The notes under the pieces were generated by a model that made no database searches, was not told where the DNA came from, and saw nothing but the letters and a program-made list of their open reading frames with translations. A stretch of 18,029 nt of DNA. It comes from an uncultured Bacilli bacterium. Lineage in GTDB: Bacteria > Bacillota_I > Bacilli_A > RF39 > UBA660. The stretch spans positions 1-18,029 of the forward strand of contig CALVJU010000115.1 in assembly GCA_944332375.1 (NCBI GenBank). Direction: 5' to 3'. Of the stretch, positions 1 to 6,807 are shown piece after piece (position 1 is the first letter of the stretch; each line of letters begins with the position of its first letter). Position numbers and translations under genes: made by a program.

Positions 1-517
1 AAATACAGAAAAGAACTAGTATAAGTTGTATCAAACCTAAAATACTAATTACAAATAAATAAATGCTTCCCGGTATCAAATAGATACAAAGAAGAGATAC
101 AATTAAATAAAGTAATCCATTTAAAATGGTATTTCTTATAAATAAGCTATGGATACTCGCATCATTTCCTTCTTCATCCACTACTCTAATTTTCATAATT
201 GCCTTCCCAAATGTTTTTCCTTCCATAAAAAATGGAATAAAAACAAAATAAATAAAGACAAATACTAAATTAATAAATCCTGTCGCAGCATGTTCACGAT
301 CAATGTCTTGGAATATTTCACTTAAATGAAAGAGATAATTCGTAACACTGGTTTCTCTTAATACTGCTTTTTCATTCATTTCACTAAGTTCCAGGCGAAG
401 TGCTTTTTCATTATCTGAAACGTTGGTTAACATTGCCCCTACTCCCAAAAATACAAATAGTATAAACATATCGATCAAATATGCGAAGATTCTTTTTTTC
501 TTATTCGCTTCTTTCAT
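1..517 (-). CDS. RDD-family membrane protein, C-terminus cut by window edge
   Basis: An open frame of about 172 codons runs to the left edge without a stop. The protein starts MKEANKKKRIFAYLIDMFIL, has a first membrane segment at about residues 9-30, a soluble loop, a second segment at about 79-96, then EGKTFGKAIMKIRVVD, and further hydrophobic stretches at about 130-170. The GKTxGKxxxxxRVVD signature after the second helix is typical of RDD proteins, membrane proteins of mostly unknown function, some linked to ion or solute transport. The ATG at 517 has AGGAG seven bases upstream, inside the last codons of the dihydrouridine synthase gene, which it overlaps by 17 bp, so it is probably translated from the same transcript. 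The family call is fairly sure; the substrate is unknown. Confidence 0.8.
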   Translation of the reverse strand, partial: MKEANKKKRIFAYLIDMFILFVFLGVGAMLTNVSDNEKALRLELSEMNEKAVLRETSVTNYLFHLSEIFQDIDREHAATGFINLVFVFIYFVFIPFFMEGKTFGKAIMKIRVVDEEGNDASIHSLFIRNTILNGLLYLIVSLLCIYLIPGSIYLFVISILGLIQLILVLFCI

Positions 518-1490
518 AACCATTCTCCTTTTTAAATTCTTTTAATAAGTCTAAAACTTCTTCTTTTGTTTTTGCTCCAAACAAAGCTTGTTTTAGTGGA
601 TTGCTATGAGGAACATATTTTAAATACCAAGCGGCATGAGTACGAAGTTCTAAGATTGCTACTTTTTCAGGTTTGATTTGTAATAAATAATTCATATGTT
701 TTTCAATCATTTGAAATCGTTCTTCGATAGAGACAGGAATAGGTTCTATTCCTTTTTCTATATAGTTGACACAGTCTCTAATCAGCCAAGGATTTCCTAA
801 ACAACCACGTCCTATCATCACTGCATCACAACCAGTTTCCTCTAACATTCTTTTAGCATCATAACAAGTTTTAATATCTCCATTTCCAATTACTGGAATC
901 GTAACTGCTTCTTTTACTTGTTTAATGATATTCCAATCCGCATTTCCAGAGTATCCTTGACTTCTTGTTCTACCATGTACAGAAATGGCTTTTGCTCCAG
1001 CTTCTTCACAGATCTTTGCAATTTCTACTGCATTAATATGATTTTGATCCCATCCACTACGTATTTTTACAGTTACGGGAATTGGAACACAAGCTACAAC
1101 TGCTTCAACAATTTCTTTTACTTTCTCTGGATCTTTTAAAAGAGCACTTCCTGCTTGCGCTTTTACCGCAACTTTAGGAACAGGACATCCCATATTAATA
1201 TCAATGATATCTGGCTTCATTGTTTCATAGATGTATTTTGCAGCAGTGACAAAAGATGTTTTATCACTTCCAAAGATTTGTTGAACAATTGGTCTTTCTA
1301 TTTCTTCCATAAATAACATTTCTAATGTTTTTTTACTTCCATAAGTAATTGCCTTATCACTTACCATTTCCGCATAAATAAGACCACAACCCATCTCTTT
1401 TATGATCTTTCGATAAGCACTATTACAAACCCCTGCCATAGGAGCAAGTACAACTTGATTTTTTATCTTTACATCACCAATCTGCCACAT
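501..1490 (-). CDS. dusB: tRNA-dihydrouridine synthase (DusB-like)
   Basis: FMN-dependent enzyme that reduces specific uridines in tRNA to dihydrouridine in the cytoplasm. The 329-aa length is normal. The N-terminal TIM barrel opens with APMAGVCNSAYR (residues about 17-28), followed by AEMVSDKAI. The conserved active-site loop is NMGCPVPKV (about 99-107), with Cys as the expected catalytic residue. HGRTRSQGYSG and the FMN-phosphate motif MIGRGCLGNPW follow, then the helical tRNA-binding C-terminus. The sequence looks like the Firmicutes DusB (COG0042) group. The start ATG has AAGGTG five bases upstream. A near-consensus promoter lies just upstream (1507-1535). The gene leads a two-gene unit with the RDD protein. 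The exact uridine position modified cannot be read from sequence. Confidence 0.93.
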   Translation of the reverse strand: MWQIGDVKIKNQVVLAPMAGVCNSAYRKIIKEMGCGLIYAEMVSDKAITYGSKKTLEMLFMEEIERPIVQQIFGSDKTSFVTAAKYIYETMKPDIIDINMGCPVPKVAVKAQAGSALLKDPEKVKEIVEAVVACVPIPVTVKIRSGWDQNHINAVEIAKICEEAGAKAISVHGRTRSQGYSGNADWNIIKQVKEAVTIPVIGNGDIKTCYDAKRMLEETGCDAVMIGRGCLGNPWLIRDCVNYIEKGIEPIPVSIEERFQMIEKHMNYLLQIKPEKVAILELRTHAAWYLKYVPHSNPLKQALFGAKTKEEVLDLLKEFKKENGYERSE

Positions 1491-1506
1491 AGTTTCACCT
1501 TATTTC

Positions 1507-1535
1507 ATTATAATATAAATCTCCATTGATATCAA
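1507..1535 (-). promoter_or_regulatory. sigma-A type promoter for dusB-RDD
   Basis: On the minus strand TTGATA (1535-1530) and TATAAT (1512-1507) are separated by 17 bases, a 5/6 and 6/6 match to the housekeeping consensus. It lies 17 bases ahead of the dusB ATG, so the 5' leader would be very short. Confidence 0.75.
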
Positions 1536-1586
1536 TAAAGTATGTCTATGATACCACAAACTCTCCCAAAAAACAAAGAAAAAGAG

Positions 1587-1592
1587 TATAAT
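1587..1592 (+). promoter_or_regulatory. -10 element for DUF4186 gene
   Basis: A perfect TATAAT lies 20 bases before the ATG at 1613, with AGAAGG as ribosome binding site in between. No good -35 box is visible at 16-18 bp spacing, so this is a weaker call than the other promoters in the window. Confidence 0.45.
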
Positions 1593-1612
1593 AAAAAAGA
1601 AAGAAGGTTTCT

Positions 1613-1978
1613 ATGGAAGAGATATGGACAAGACTTTCTAAATCCAAGTTTAGAAGTAGATGGCATTTGAAAGAAAAAGAAATCAATTATATTAAAGAAA
1701 AGGGTCTTGATGTCATTCGGAGTCATGCTGAAGACTTTATCAAAAAAAGACTGGCTCCGGCAGTCATTCCCAATGATGGAAAACAGACTCCTATGAAAGG
1801 GCATCCAGTATTTATCGCACAGCACGCTACCGCAACTTGTTGTAGAGGATGTTTAGAAAAATGGCATCACATCAAAAAGGGGCATCAATTAACAGAACAA
1901 GAACAAGAATATATTGTAAATATCATTATGACGTGGATTCAAAAAGAAATGAAAAATCATTCAGAGTCACTTGAATGA
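1613..1978 (+). CDS. DUF4186 family protein
   Basis: A 121-aa soluble protein of unknown function that I recognise as DUF4186, a small widespread family. Visible hallmarks are the N-terminal WTRLSKSKFRSRWHL, a basic central stretch, the conserved block HPVFIAQHATATCCRGCLEKWH (about residues 62-83) and the C-terminal helix LTEQEQEYIVNIIMTWI. The CCxxC and His residues in the central block could bind a metal; that is inference. The start ATG has AGAAGG five bases upstream. It is one of only two plus-strand genes here, and its end overlaps the end of the convergent HAM1-family gene by 22 bp, inside a shared terminator hairpin. Length is normal for the family. No neighbour hints at a role. Confidence 0.85.
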   Translation: MEEIWTRLSKSKFRSRWHLKEKEINYIKEKGLDVIRSHAEDFIKKRLAPAVIPNDGKQTPMKGHPVFIAQHATATCCRGCLEKWHHIKKGHQLTEQEQEYIVNIIMTWIQKEMKNHSESLE

Positions 1979-1983
1979 TTTTT
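1952..1983. terminator. bidirectional terminator inside two overlapping convergent genes
   Basis: A perfect 12-bp inverted repeat (1952-1963 with 1972-1983, loop 1964-1971) has A-runs on its left and T-runs on its right, so it can end transcription from both sides. The TGA stop of the plus gene (1976-1978) and the TGA stop of the minus gene (1957-1959) sit in opposite arms and pair with each other exactly. Both genes also code the residues KNHS through the arms. Confidence 0.85.
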
Positions 1984-2541
1984 TTCTTGCTCTTCTAACC
2001 ACTTTACAAGTTCTAAAAATGCATCTTGATTAAACAACTTCCAACGTTCTTCATCCGGATATGTGGAAAGTGTCCCTTTCCCTCCACTTGGGATAAAAAT
2101 ATCATCGTAACCATGTCCATAAGTTCCCTGTTTTTCTAAAGCAATCTTGCCCATTGTTTTACAAGTAAATGTTTTGGTATGAAAGTGTTCATCCGTATAG
2201 GAAAAAGCATCTAAAAAATAGGCTTCGCGGTTCGAAACTTGATCCATTAATTTTAAAATCCCATCTGCTCCTAATGTTTCTTCCACATAATGACTATAAG
2301 CCGATGGAAACCCATGCAAAGCAGGAATTACCAACCCAGAATCATTTTTCATCACCGCACACTTCAATTTCTTTGCTGCATACAAAGAAGAAGCTTCTGC
2401 TACCTCTACAATCGAATTCGATTGAATCTCCGGTAAATTCTCTATCTTCTTTCCAATTACTTCATATCCTAATGGTTTTAATACATTACGCGCCAAAAAC
2501 AATTTCGATGCATTTCCCGTCACATATACAATCTGTCTCAT
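1957..2541 (-). CDS. non-canonical purine NTP pyrophosphatase, RdgB/HAM1 family
   Basis: Likely hydrolyses dITP/XTP-type non-canonical nucleotides to monophosphates, cleaning the nucleotide pool. The 194-aa length fits. Visible motifs are the N-terminal YVTGNASK loop (about residues 6-13), NDSGLVIPALHGFPSAYSHYV (about 66-86) in place of the family's usual (E/S)DSGL...PGxxSAR segment, and GYDDIFIPSG near residue 145. The general-base Asp of DSGL is kept, but PG becomes PS and SAR becomes SHY, so specificity may differ from E. coli RdgB. The ATG overlaps the stop of the 77-aa gene as ATGA, suggesting translational coupling. It is the last gene of a four-gene operon and ends in the bidirectional terminator. 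Confidence 0.85.
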   Translation of the reverse strand: MRQIVYVTGNASKLFLARNVLKPLGYEVIGKKIENLPEIQSNSIVEVAEASSLYAAKKLKCAVMKNDSGLVIPALHGFPSAYSHYVEETLGADGILKLMDQVSNREAYFLDAFSYTDEHFHTKTFTCKTMGKIALEKQGTYGHGYDDIFIPSGGKGTLSTYPDEERWKLFNQDAFLELVKWLEEQEKNHSSDSE

Positions 2542-2771
2542 GCTTTTCCATCCATTTGAAATAAAGTTAATAATTTTTGTTTTTGTTTCTGATCATTAAT
2601 AATTTCTAACTCCATAGAATCCCCTAATGAAATCACTCGCGCAAAACGAATTTCTAATGGCTTAAAATTACTTAATAAATATAAATAAGTCTCCCCATCT
2701 GCTTTCATTACCTGAAAACAAATATATTCTTTTTGATTATCTAAAGTAATTAACTCTCCTTGTTCTATCAT
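2538..2771 (-). CDS. small hypothetical protein, beta-rich
   Basis: A 77-aa protein I cannot assign. It begins MIEQGELITLDNQKEYICFQ, then alternating hydrophobic/polar strands (ETYLYLLSNFKPLEIRFARV) suggest a small beta fold, and it ends with a charged, Lys/Gln-rich helix. Its opening resembles DUF1292-like small proteins (a 'xxITLDxxKEY' start), but the match is loose and may be chance. It starts at an ATG overlapping the preceding TGA (ATGA), and its own TGA overlaps the next ATG in the same way, so it is embedded in a translationally coupled operon. No signal peptide or membrane segment. The tight coupling makes it very likely a real gene. Confidence 0.75.
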   Translation of the reverse strand: MIEQGELITLDNQKEYICFQVMKADGETYLYLLSNFKPLEIRFARVISLGDSMELEIINDQKQKQKLLTLFQMDGKA

Positions 2772-3067
2772 GACTCTTCCTCCTTATATAATAATTTTAC
2801 CTGAAACGAAGCATATTCCGCAAAAGATTCTTTCAATGCATGAAGATAAGCAAACATCGCTTCTACATAATCATCCTCTGTCGCATTCGTCTCTTTCATA
2901 TCCAATACTTCTTTATTTAATTCTGTATGATCAGGAATATGTAAATCTGATTTCAACTTACTAAGTAATCCTAATAATTCTTTTGCTTCTTGAATCGTCG
3001 TTTCTTTTTTTATAGATAATGGAGCCTTTTTAAATACTTCCATATACGTATCAAATTCCTTCTCCAT
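2768..3067 (-). CDS. small hypothetical helical protein
   Basis: A 99-aa protein with no family I recognise. It is acidic and almost entirely helix-forming, with heptad-like stretches (TTIQEAKELLGLLSKLKSDL, residues about 23-42, and DYVEAMFAYLHALKESFAEY), so a small helical bundle or coiled-coil partner is plausible. No Cys, signal peptide or membrane segment. Its ATG overlaps the upstream stop by one base (TGATG), and its stop overlaps the next ATG (ATGA). This places it between the 585-aa membrane protein and the 77-aa protein and suggests co-translation. A cytoplasmic partner of the membrane protein is a reasonable guess, not more. Confidence 0.75.
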   Translation of the reverse strand: MEKEFDTYMEVFKKAPLSIKKETTIQEAKELLGLLSKLKSDLHIPDHTELNKEVLDMKETNATEDDYVEAMFAYLHALKESFAEYASFQVKLLYKEEES

Positions 3068-4824
3068 CAGTACTTCTTCCCTCCTTGCTCATCATACATC
3101 TTACTAATCTCATCTACCGTAAGTCCACGATCCCAATAAATATTAATTCTCTCCCAATCAGGACTTTTTCCATGTAACTGATTCACAAACTGTACAAACT
3201 TACTATTAGAATCATATTTCTCACGATACTTCTTTAATAATGCACGATATTCTTCTTCTGTCATCTGTTCTGTTTTTGTCTTCTTTTCTTTTGTAAGCGC
3301 TGTAAGTAAAATTCCACAAGCGATAGAAGTAAATACTTCTTTTCTCGTCATGTTTTCTAAACGAATCGTAATCTGTTCAGGAACTTGTTCAATAGATTGT
3401 TTATGATACGTATTCAGTTGATAATCTAAATTGGTTAAACGATAAGTCTCTCCATCACTACCACGAACCATAGATCCATTTTTCAACAACTTTCCATCTT
3501 CTCCTACAATTGGTACTCTTACCATTCCATGATCCGTCTGTAAAGTAAGTTCTCTTTGGAGACCAGAAACCGTACCTGTATATTGCTCATCTAAAACCGT
3601 TCTTTCCCCTACTTTTTGTGGTGTTAATTCTTGTTCACTCAGTAAATCAGTGATATCTACCCAACCAGATACAGGTCCTCCTAAATGAACACGTACAGTT
3701 AGTTCATTAGCTGGAACTCCTACTTGCTTGGAAATCTCTTCTAGTAACTGATCCAAACGAATTCCTTTCTCTTCAACATCTCGAATTCGATTTGTCCCAT
3801 CAAATACAGAAATCTTAGTAATCTCATATTTTCCAACATCACGTAACCCTTCTCCAAACGTTCCAGAAAGATTCGCTCCACCCATATCATAATCACTAGA
3901 CTCATAATAAGAAACCCCTGATTTCACATCTTGTAAACCTCCAATTTCAAAGTCAGAAGCAGCTCTTTGTAATGCTTCCGCTTCCGTTTCTAACACATCT
4001 TCCTGTGTCATCGCATCTACAGTAAACTCCATCTTAGATACTTTCTCTGTGATCTGATTGATCACCTCTTCCGATGGTTTCATTCCCATCGCACTTAAAG
4101 CAAGCATCACTGCCGAAGTAATCACTGGCCATAACTTCCACTTCTTACGAACCCTTTTCACAACACGATGACGAGTTGGAGTCTCTCTAGGAATAAAATC
4201 TCTCGATGTCTCATAAGGTGGTTCTAATGAAGGAGTCTCTTGTGGTACTTTCTTTACATCCGGTTTTACAAGTGTATAAGCAGAAAGAGCTTGATCTAAC
4301 TCCTCTTTAGAAATATATTCTCCACTTGGTAATTGGAATTGACTCTGTCCTAACATTAGTAATCCCTTTTTTAAATACTCTTTTTTTCCCGCTCCTTTTA
4401 CAGAAATTGTCCTAGAATCCTGATTTGTAATCTTTAATGAAGGACCACCAAGTAATAATGTAGACCCTTTTCTAACAAGATCTCTTACTTGTTTCATCAA
4501 ATCCCCTTGACTGACTTTCTTTCCTGTTCTCTTACTAATAATCGTTTTATTTTCTCCATGTTCTTTCAAATAAGAATTTAATGAATTCATCACTTCGTCT
4601 AAAGAAATATAAGCACCATTTTTCAAATCTACTTTCTGTTGATTATATCCCATCATAATAGAACTTGTTCTTTTCGATTGTTCTTCTGATTGGACGGTTA
4701 CTCCTTTATCAAAACGATCTTTTCCCAATGGTGCATCGTTTAAAACAATTTGTTCAAGAGGAGTAGTAAGAGCAATTTCCTCCTCTGTCATTCCTGCTCT
4801 TTTTAATCTCTCATACTCATTCAT
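3067..4824 (-). CDS. large two-pass membrane protein of unknown function
   Basis: A 585-aa protein I cannot assign. Predicted layout: cytoplasmic N-terminal part (1-225); a very basic stretch (about 217-230, RHRVVKRVRKKWK); a membrane helix (231-247); an extracytoplasmic domain (250-495) containing SYYESSDYDMGGANLSGTFG; a second short hydrophobic segment (about 497-511); and a charged cytoplasmic tail (512-585). The N-terminal part holds a partial internal repeat: NGAYISLDEVMNSLNSYL (69-86) and SGEYISKEELDQALSAYT (167-184). There is no catalytic motif I recognise. The start ATG has GGAGA about eight bases upstream and a promoter at 4848-4876. It leads the operon with the 99-aa, 77-aa and HAM1-family genes. 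Both orientation and the second helix are predictions by eye. Confidence 0.8.
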   Translation of the reverse strand: MNEYERLKRAGMTEEEIALTTPLEQIVLNDAPLGKDRFDKGVTVQSEEQSKRTSSIMMGYNQQKVDLKNGAYISLDEVMNSLNSYLKEHGENKTIISKRTGKKVSQGDLMKQVRDLVRKGSTLLLGGPSLKITNQDSRTISVKGAGKKEYLKKGLLMLGQSQFQLPSGEYISKEELDQALSAYTLVKPDVKKVPQETPSLEPPYETSRDFIPRETPTRHRVVKRVRKKWKLWPVITSAVMLALSAMGMKPSEEVINQITEKVSKMEFTVDAMTQEDVLETEAEALQRAASDFEIGGLQDVKSGVSYYESSDYDMGGANLSGTFGEGLRDVGKYEITKISVFDGTNRIRDVEEKGIRLDQLLEEISKQVGVPANELTVRVHLGGPVSGWVDITDLLSEQELTPQKVGERTVLDEQYTGTVSGLQRELTLQTDHGMVRVPIVGEDGKLLKNGSMVRGSDGETYRLTNLDYQLNTYHKQSIEQVPEQITIRLENMTRKEVFTSIACGILLTALTKEKKTKTEQMTEEEYRALLKKYREKYDSNSKFVQFVNQLHGKSPDWERINIYWDRGLTVDEISKMYDEQGGKKY

Positions 4825-4847
4825 ACCTATTCTCTCCTATTATTTTC

Positions 4848-4876
4848 AGCATAACAGATTTCTTTACAAAACACAA
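4848..4876 (-). promoter_or_regulatory. extended -10 promoter for the 585-aa operon
   Basis: On the minus strand TTGTGT (4876-4871) and TATGCT (4853-4848) are 17 bases apart, with TG one base before the -10 (extended -10). It lies 23 bases ahead of the ATG at 4824 and back to back with the divergent promoter of the P-loop gene. Confidence 0.5.
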
Positions 4877-4902
4877 TTACAATTTGTAAATCAAGGTCTA
4901 AT

Positions 4903-4930
4903 TTGACATTTTTTTGAAACATGATAAAAT
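4903..4930 (+). promoter_or_regulatory. sigma-A promoter for the P-loop kinase-like gene
   Basis: Perfect TTGACA (4903-4908), 16-base spacer, TAAAAT (4925-4930). The ribosome binding site AGGGGAG precedes the ATG at 4955. It is one of the strongest promoter matches in the window. Confidence 0.75.
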
Positions 4931-4954
4931 ACTCTGTGCGAAAGGGGAGAAACT

Positions 4955-5758
4955 ATGAATTATAAAAGAAAATTTGTCGCCACAAGAACAGGAATTCATG
5001 GCGGAATAGAACAGTATTTAAAAACATTAGATTGTGTTGGTATAGTGGATACAGATGACTATGTCCGTTATCAGATGATTGACCATCAAGACCAAAAAGA
5101 TAAATTTATTACAGTGGACATGTATAAAGCAGGACATCATTTGATTACATTAACTGTAGAAAGTAATACAGATGATTTGAAACATTTTATTCCAAGAAAA
5201 CATAGAAAAAGTAATAAAAAGGGATTAATCGATGTCACAAATCATGAGTATTATGAAAGTCCGGAATCTATTATGAAATATATCAAACCATTCCGTGTTG
5301 TAATCGAAGGTCCAAAAGCTTCTGGAAAATCTACTGCAATTCGTTATTTGGTTAAGAAAGGGATCTCTGCCAAAGATCGTGATCAAGAAGTCTTTTCTAA
5401 TGATTATTTACTCGATTTACCAGTTCATGAAAGATTACAACAATGTTACATGAGAATCAATCAAGATCCGAATGAATACTTTGTCGTTCTTTCTTGTCCA
5501 GAACAAGAATTAGACAATCGTCTTGCTCGTCGTAGAGATGATAGTGGTACAATCACACGTCACTCTAGTTTAGAGTATCGCGCTTTCTATCGTACTTTAA
5601 ATGATCCTAGGCTATTACAAGGAAAGTTATTTATTGTCAGACCAATTATTAATGAGGAAGACAATAAAAAAAGATTTGCTCCACTTATGGATGTCATTCG
5701 TGGAATTAAAACAAATTACCAACCACAAAAACAAAAGAAAAGAAAAACATCTCGTTAA
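4955..5758 (+). CDS. P-loop kinase-like protein with unknown N-terminal domain
   Basis: A 267-aa cytoplasmic protein. Residues 115-235 look like a nucleotide/nucleoside kinase fold: beta strand RVVIEG, Walker A GPKASGKST (119-127), a DRD after the next helix (141-143, comparable to the DR motif of thymidylate kinases), and an Arg-rich RLARRRDD segment (189-196) that could be the LID. Residues 1-110 form a domain I cannot place, with GIHGGIEQYLKTLDCVGIVD and strand-rich sequence that might bind a substrate. The C-terminus is a Lys/Arg tail. I call it a TMPK-superfamily-like kinase of unknown substrate; it is not canonical Tmk, which carries Walker A near its N-terminus. Start ATG with AGGGGAG eight bases ahead. 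It is divergent from the 585-aa operon and its stop lies in a terminator stem. Confidence 0.8.
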   Translation: MNYKRKFVATRTGIHGGIEQYLKTLDCVGIVDTDDYVRYQMIDHQDQKDKFITVDMYKAGHHLITLTVESNTDDLKHFIPRKHRKSNKKGLIDVTNHEYYESPESIMKYIKPFRVVIEGPKASGKSTAIRYLVKKGISAKDRDQEVFSNDYLLDLPVHERLQQCYMRINQDPNEYFVVLSCPEQELDNRLARRRDDSGTITRHSSLEYRAFYRTLNDPRLLQGKLFIVRPIINEEDNKKRFAPLMDVIRGIKTNYQPQKQKKRKTSR

Positions 5759-5783
5759 GAATTTTCTTAACATTGATGTTTTT
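5743..5783. terminator. bidirectional two-part hairpin terminator
   Basis: The outer stem pairs 5743-5751 (aaaaacatc) with 5775-5783 (gatgttttt); the inner stem pairs 5754-5760 (gttaaga) with 5765-5771 (tcttaac). Flanking A and T runs allow it to serve both the plus P-loop gene and the minus NAGPA gene. The TAA stop of the P-loop gene (5756-5758) is in the inner stem. Confidence 0.75.
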
Positions 5784-5787
5784 CTTT

Positions 5788-6807
5788 TTATTTTAATACC
5801 CATGCATTTGGAATTCTTCTCTCTCCAGTTGCACTATAACCACAAGGTTTTGTAATTGTCTCATTGCCAATTGCAATACTACTAGAAGCTCCTCCATCTA
5901 AGTTAACTGCATTATGTGCTTTATACTTTTGTAATAGTTCTACTAAATCATTCATACTAATGCCTAAACTATATCCAGGTTGTCTTCCATCAATTACCAC
6001 AAACAAAACAATTCCATCTTTTCTTTGCGCTAAAACAGTACGTGGAGCAATTCCCCATCCACCATTTCCTTTAATTTCAGCTGCTTCTCCATTGACTATT
6101 AAGAATGGTCCAAATTCCACTGCATCTTCCATTCCTGCTTGAATTGCTTCCGCCGCTGTTCCTTTCATTAGTAATAGTTTATTGTCTTTTGTGAACCCTG
6201 CCAATCCTCCAGAGTATCCTATATCGGTACTGTCCCATAGTACTTGTCCATCTTGGATGACAATTCCAGTCGGTTCTCCCCCATTTCCCATTTCATTCTG
6301 ATCAACAAATCCACTGGCATTAATTCCTAATACTGCCTGATTTTCTACGACTAATTCTCTTAAGAATTGACCTACTGTTCCTAATTGATTGGTGGAAACT
6401 AGTTCTACTTTACTCGGATCATAAATCGCAATCATATATCCCTGATATCCATTTCCTTCTAGAGGAATGAGTTTATAATCTGGATGTTCTGGATCTTTTG
6501 TTAAGATCTGTTCCTCATAAACTGAATCATATTCTCCACTCGCATCGATTTGTCCAATCACAATATCAGAAACATCTGTAGATTCATTGCTTTCTTTAAT
6601 ATAGTTTTGACTTAATACTTCTTCAATCGTCTCATCAGTATAAATCGTATGTGCTAAATATTTATGAGACATCGTTGTCATTGCAGTTGTAATATATAGT
6701 TCTCTTAAATAGGAAAAAGGACCATACGCTAAAAAGAAGCATACAACAATACAAATATCAAAAAAAATCAATAAACAAGCTGTTTTCTTTTTCTTCTTTT
6801 GTTTCAT
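5788..6807 (-). CDS. membrane-anchored phosphodiester glycosidase (NAGPA domain)
   Basis: A 339-aa protein with a Lys-rich N-terminus and one membrane segment (about 9-29), then an extracytoplasmic domain. From about residue 155 it carries the NAGPA/DUF2233 signature: LGINASGF, GEPTGIVIQDGQ, EFGPFLIVNG, APRTVLAQRKDG, VVIDGRQPGYSLGIS and NLDGGASSS near residue 300. The family (named for mammalian 'uncovering enzyme'; COG4632) cleaves glycosyl phosphodiesters, and bacterial members are linked to exopolysaccharide or cell-wall phosphosugars. Its substrate here is unknown, possibly a teichoic-type polymer. The ATG overlaps the stop of the 454-aa gene as ATGA, so the two are probably made together. 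It ends before the bidirectional terminator. Confidence 0.9.
   Translation of the reverse strand: MKQKKKKKTACLLIFFDICIVVCFFLAYGPFSYLRELYITTAMTTMSHKYLAHTIYTDETIEEVLSQNYIKESNESTDVSDIVIGQIDASGEYDSVYEEQILTKDPEHPDYKLIPLEGNGYQGYMIAIYDPSKVELVSTNQLGTVGQFLRELVVENQAVLGINASGFVDQNEMGNGGEPTGIVIQDGQVLWDSTDIGYSGGLAGFTKDNKLLLMKGTAAEAIQAGMEDAVEFGPFLIVNGEAAEIKGNGGWGIAPRTVLAQRKDGIVLFVVIDGRQPGYSLGISMNDLVELLQKYKAHNAVNLDGGASSSIAIGNETITKPCGYSATGERRIPNAWVLK

Noticed and set aside
918..1139. Plus-strand open frame opposite dusB
   Set aside because: It lies wholly opposite the conserved dusB gene and its Phe/Tyr/Asn/Ser-rich translation is typical of antisense to AT-rich coding sequence.
1532..1825. Minus-strand open frame opposite the DUF4186 gene
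   Set aside because: DUF4186 is recognisable on the plus strand with promoter, ribosome site and terminator; the opposite frame has a Phe/Leu/Ser-rich product and no ribosome site of note.
2169..2564. Plus-strand open frame opposite the HAM1-family gene
   Set aside because: The minus strand has conserved family motifs; the plus frame is a low-complexity Ser/His/Leu shadow.
4955..5758. Canonical thymidylate kinase (tmk) for the P-loop gene
   Set aside because: Walker A is at residue 119 rather than near residue 10, and the N-terminal half matches nothing in Tmk.
5601..5855. Plus-strand frame overlapping the end of the P-loop gene
   Set aside because: Overlaps two genes, crosses the bidirectional terminator, and has no independent start signals.
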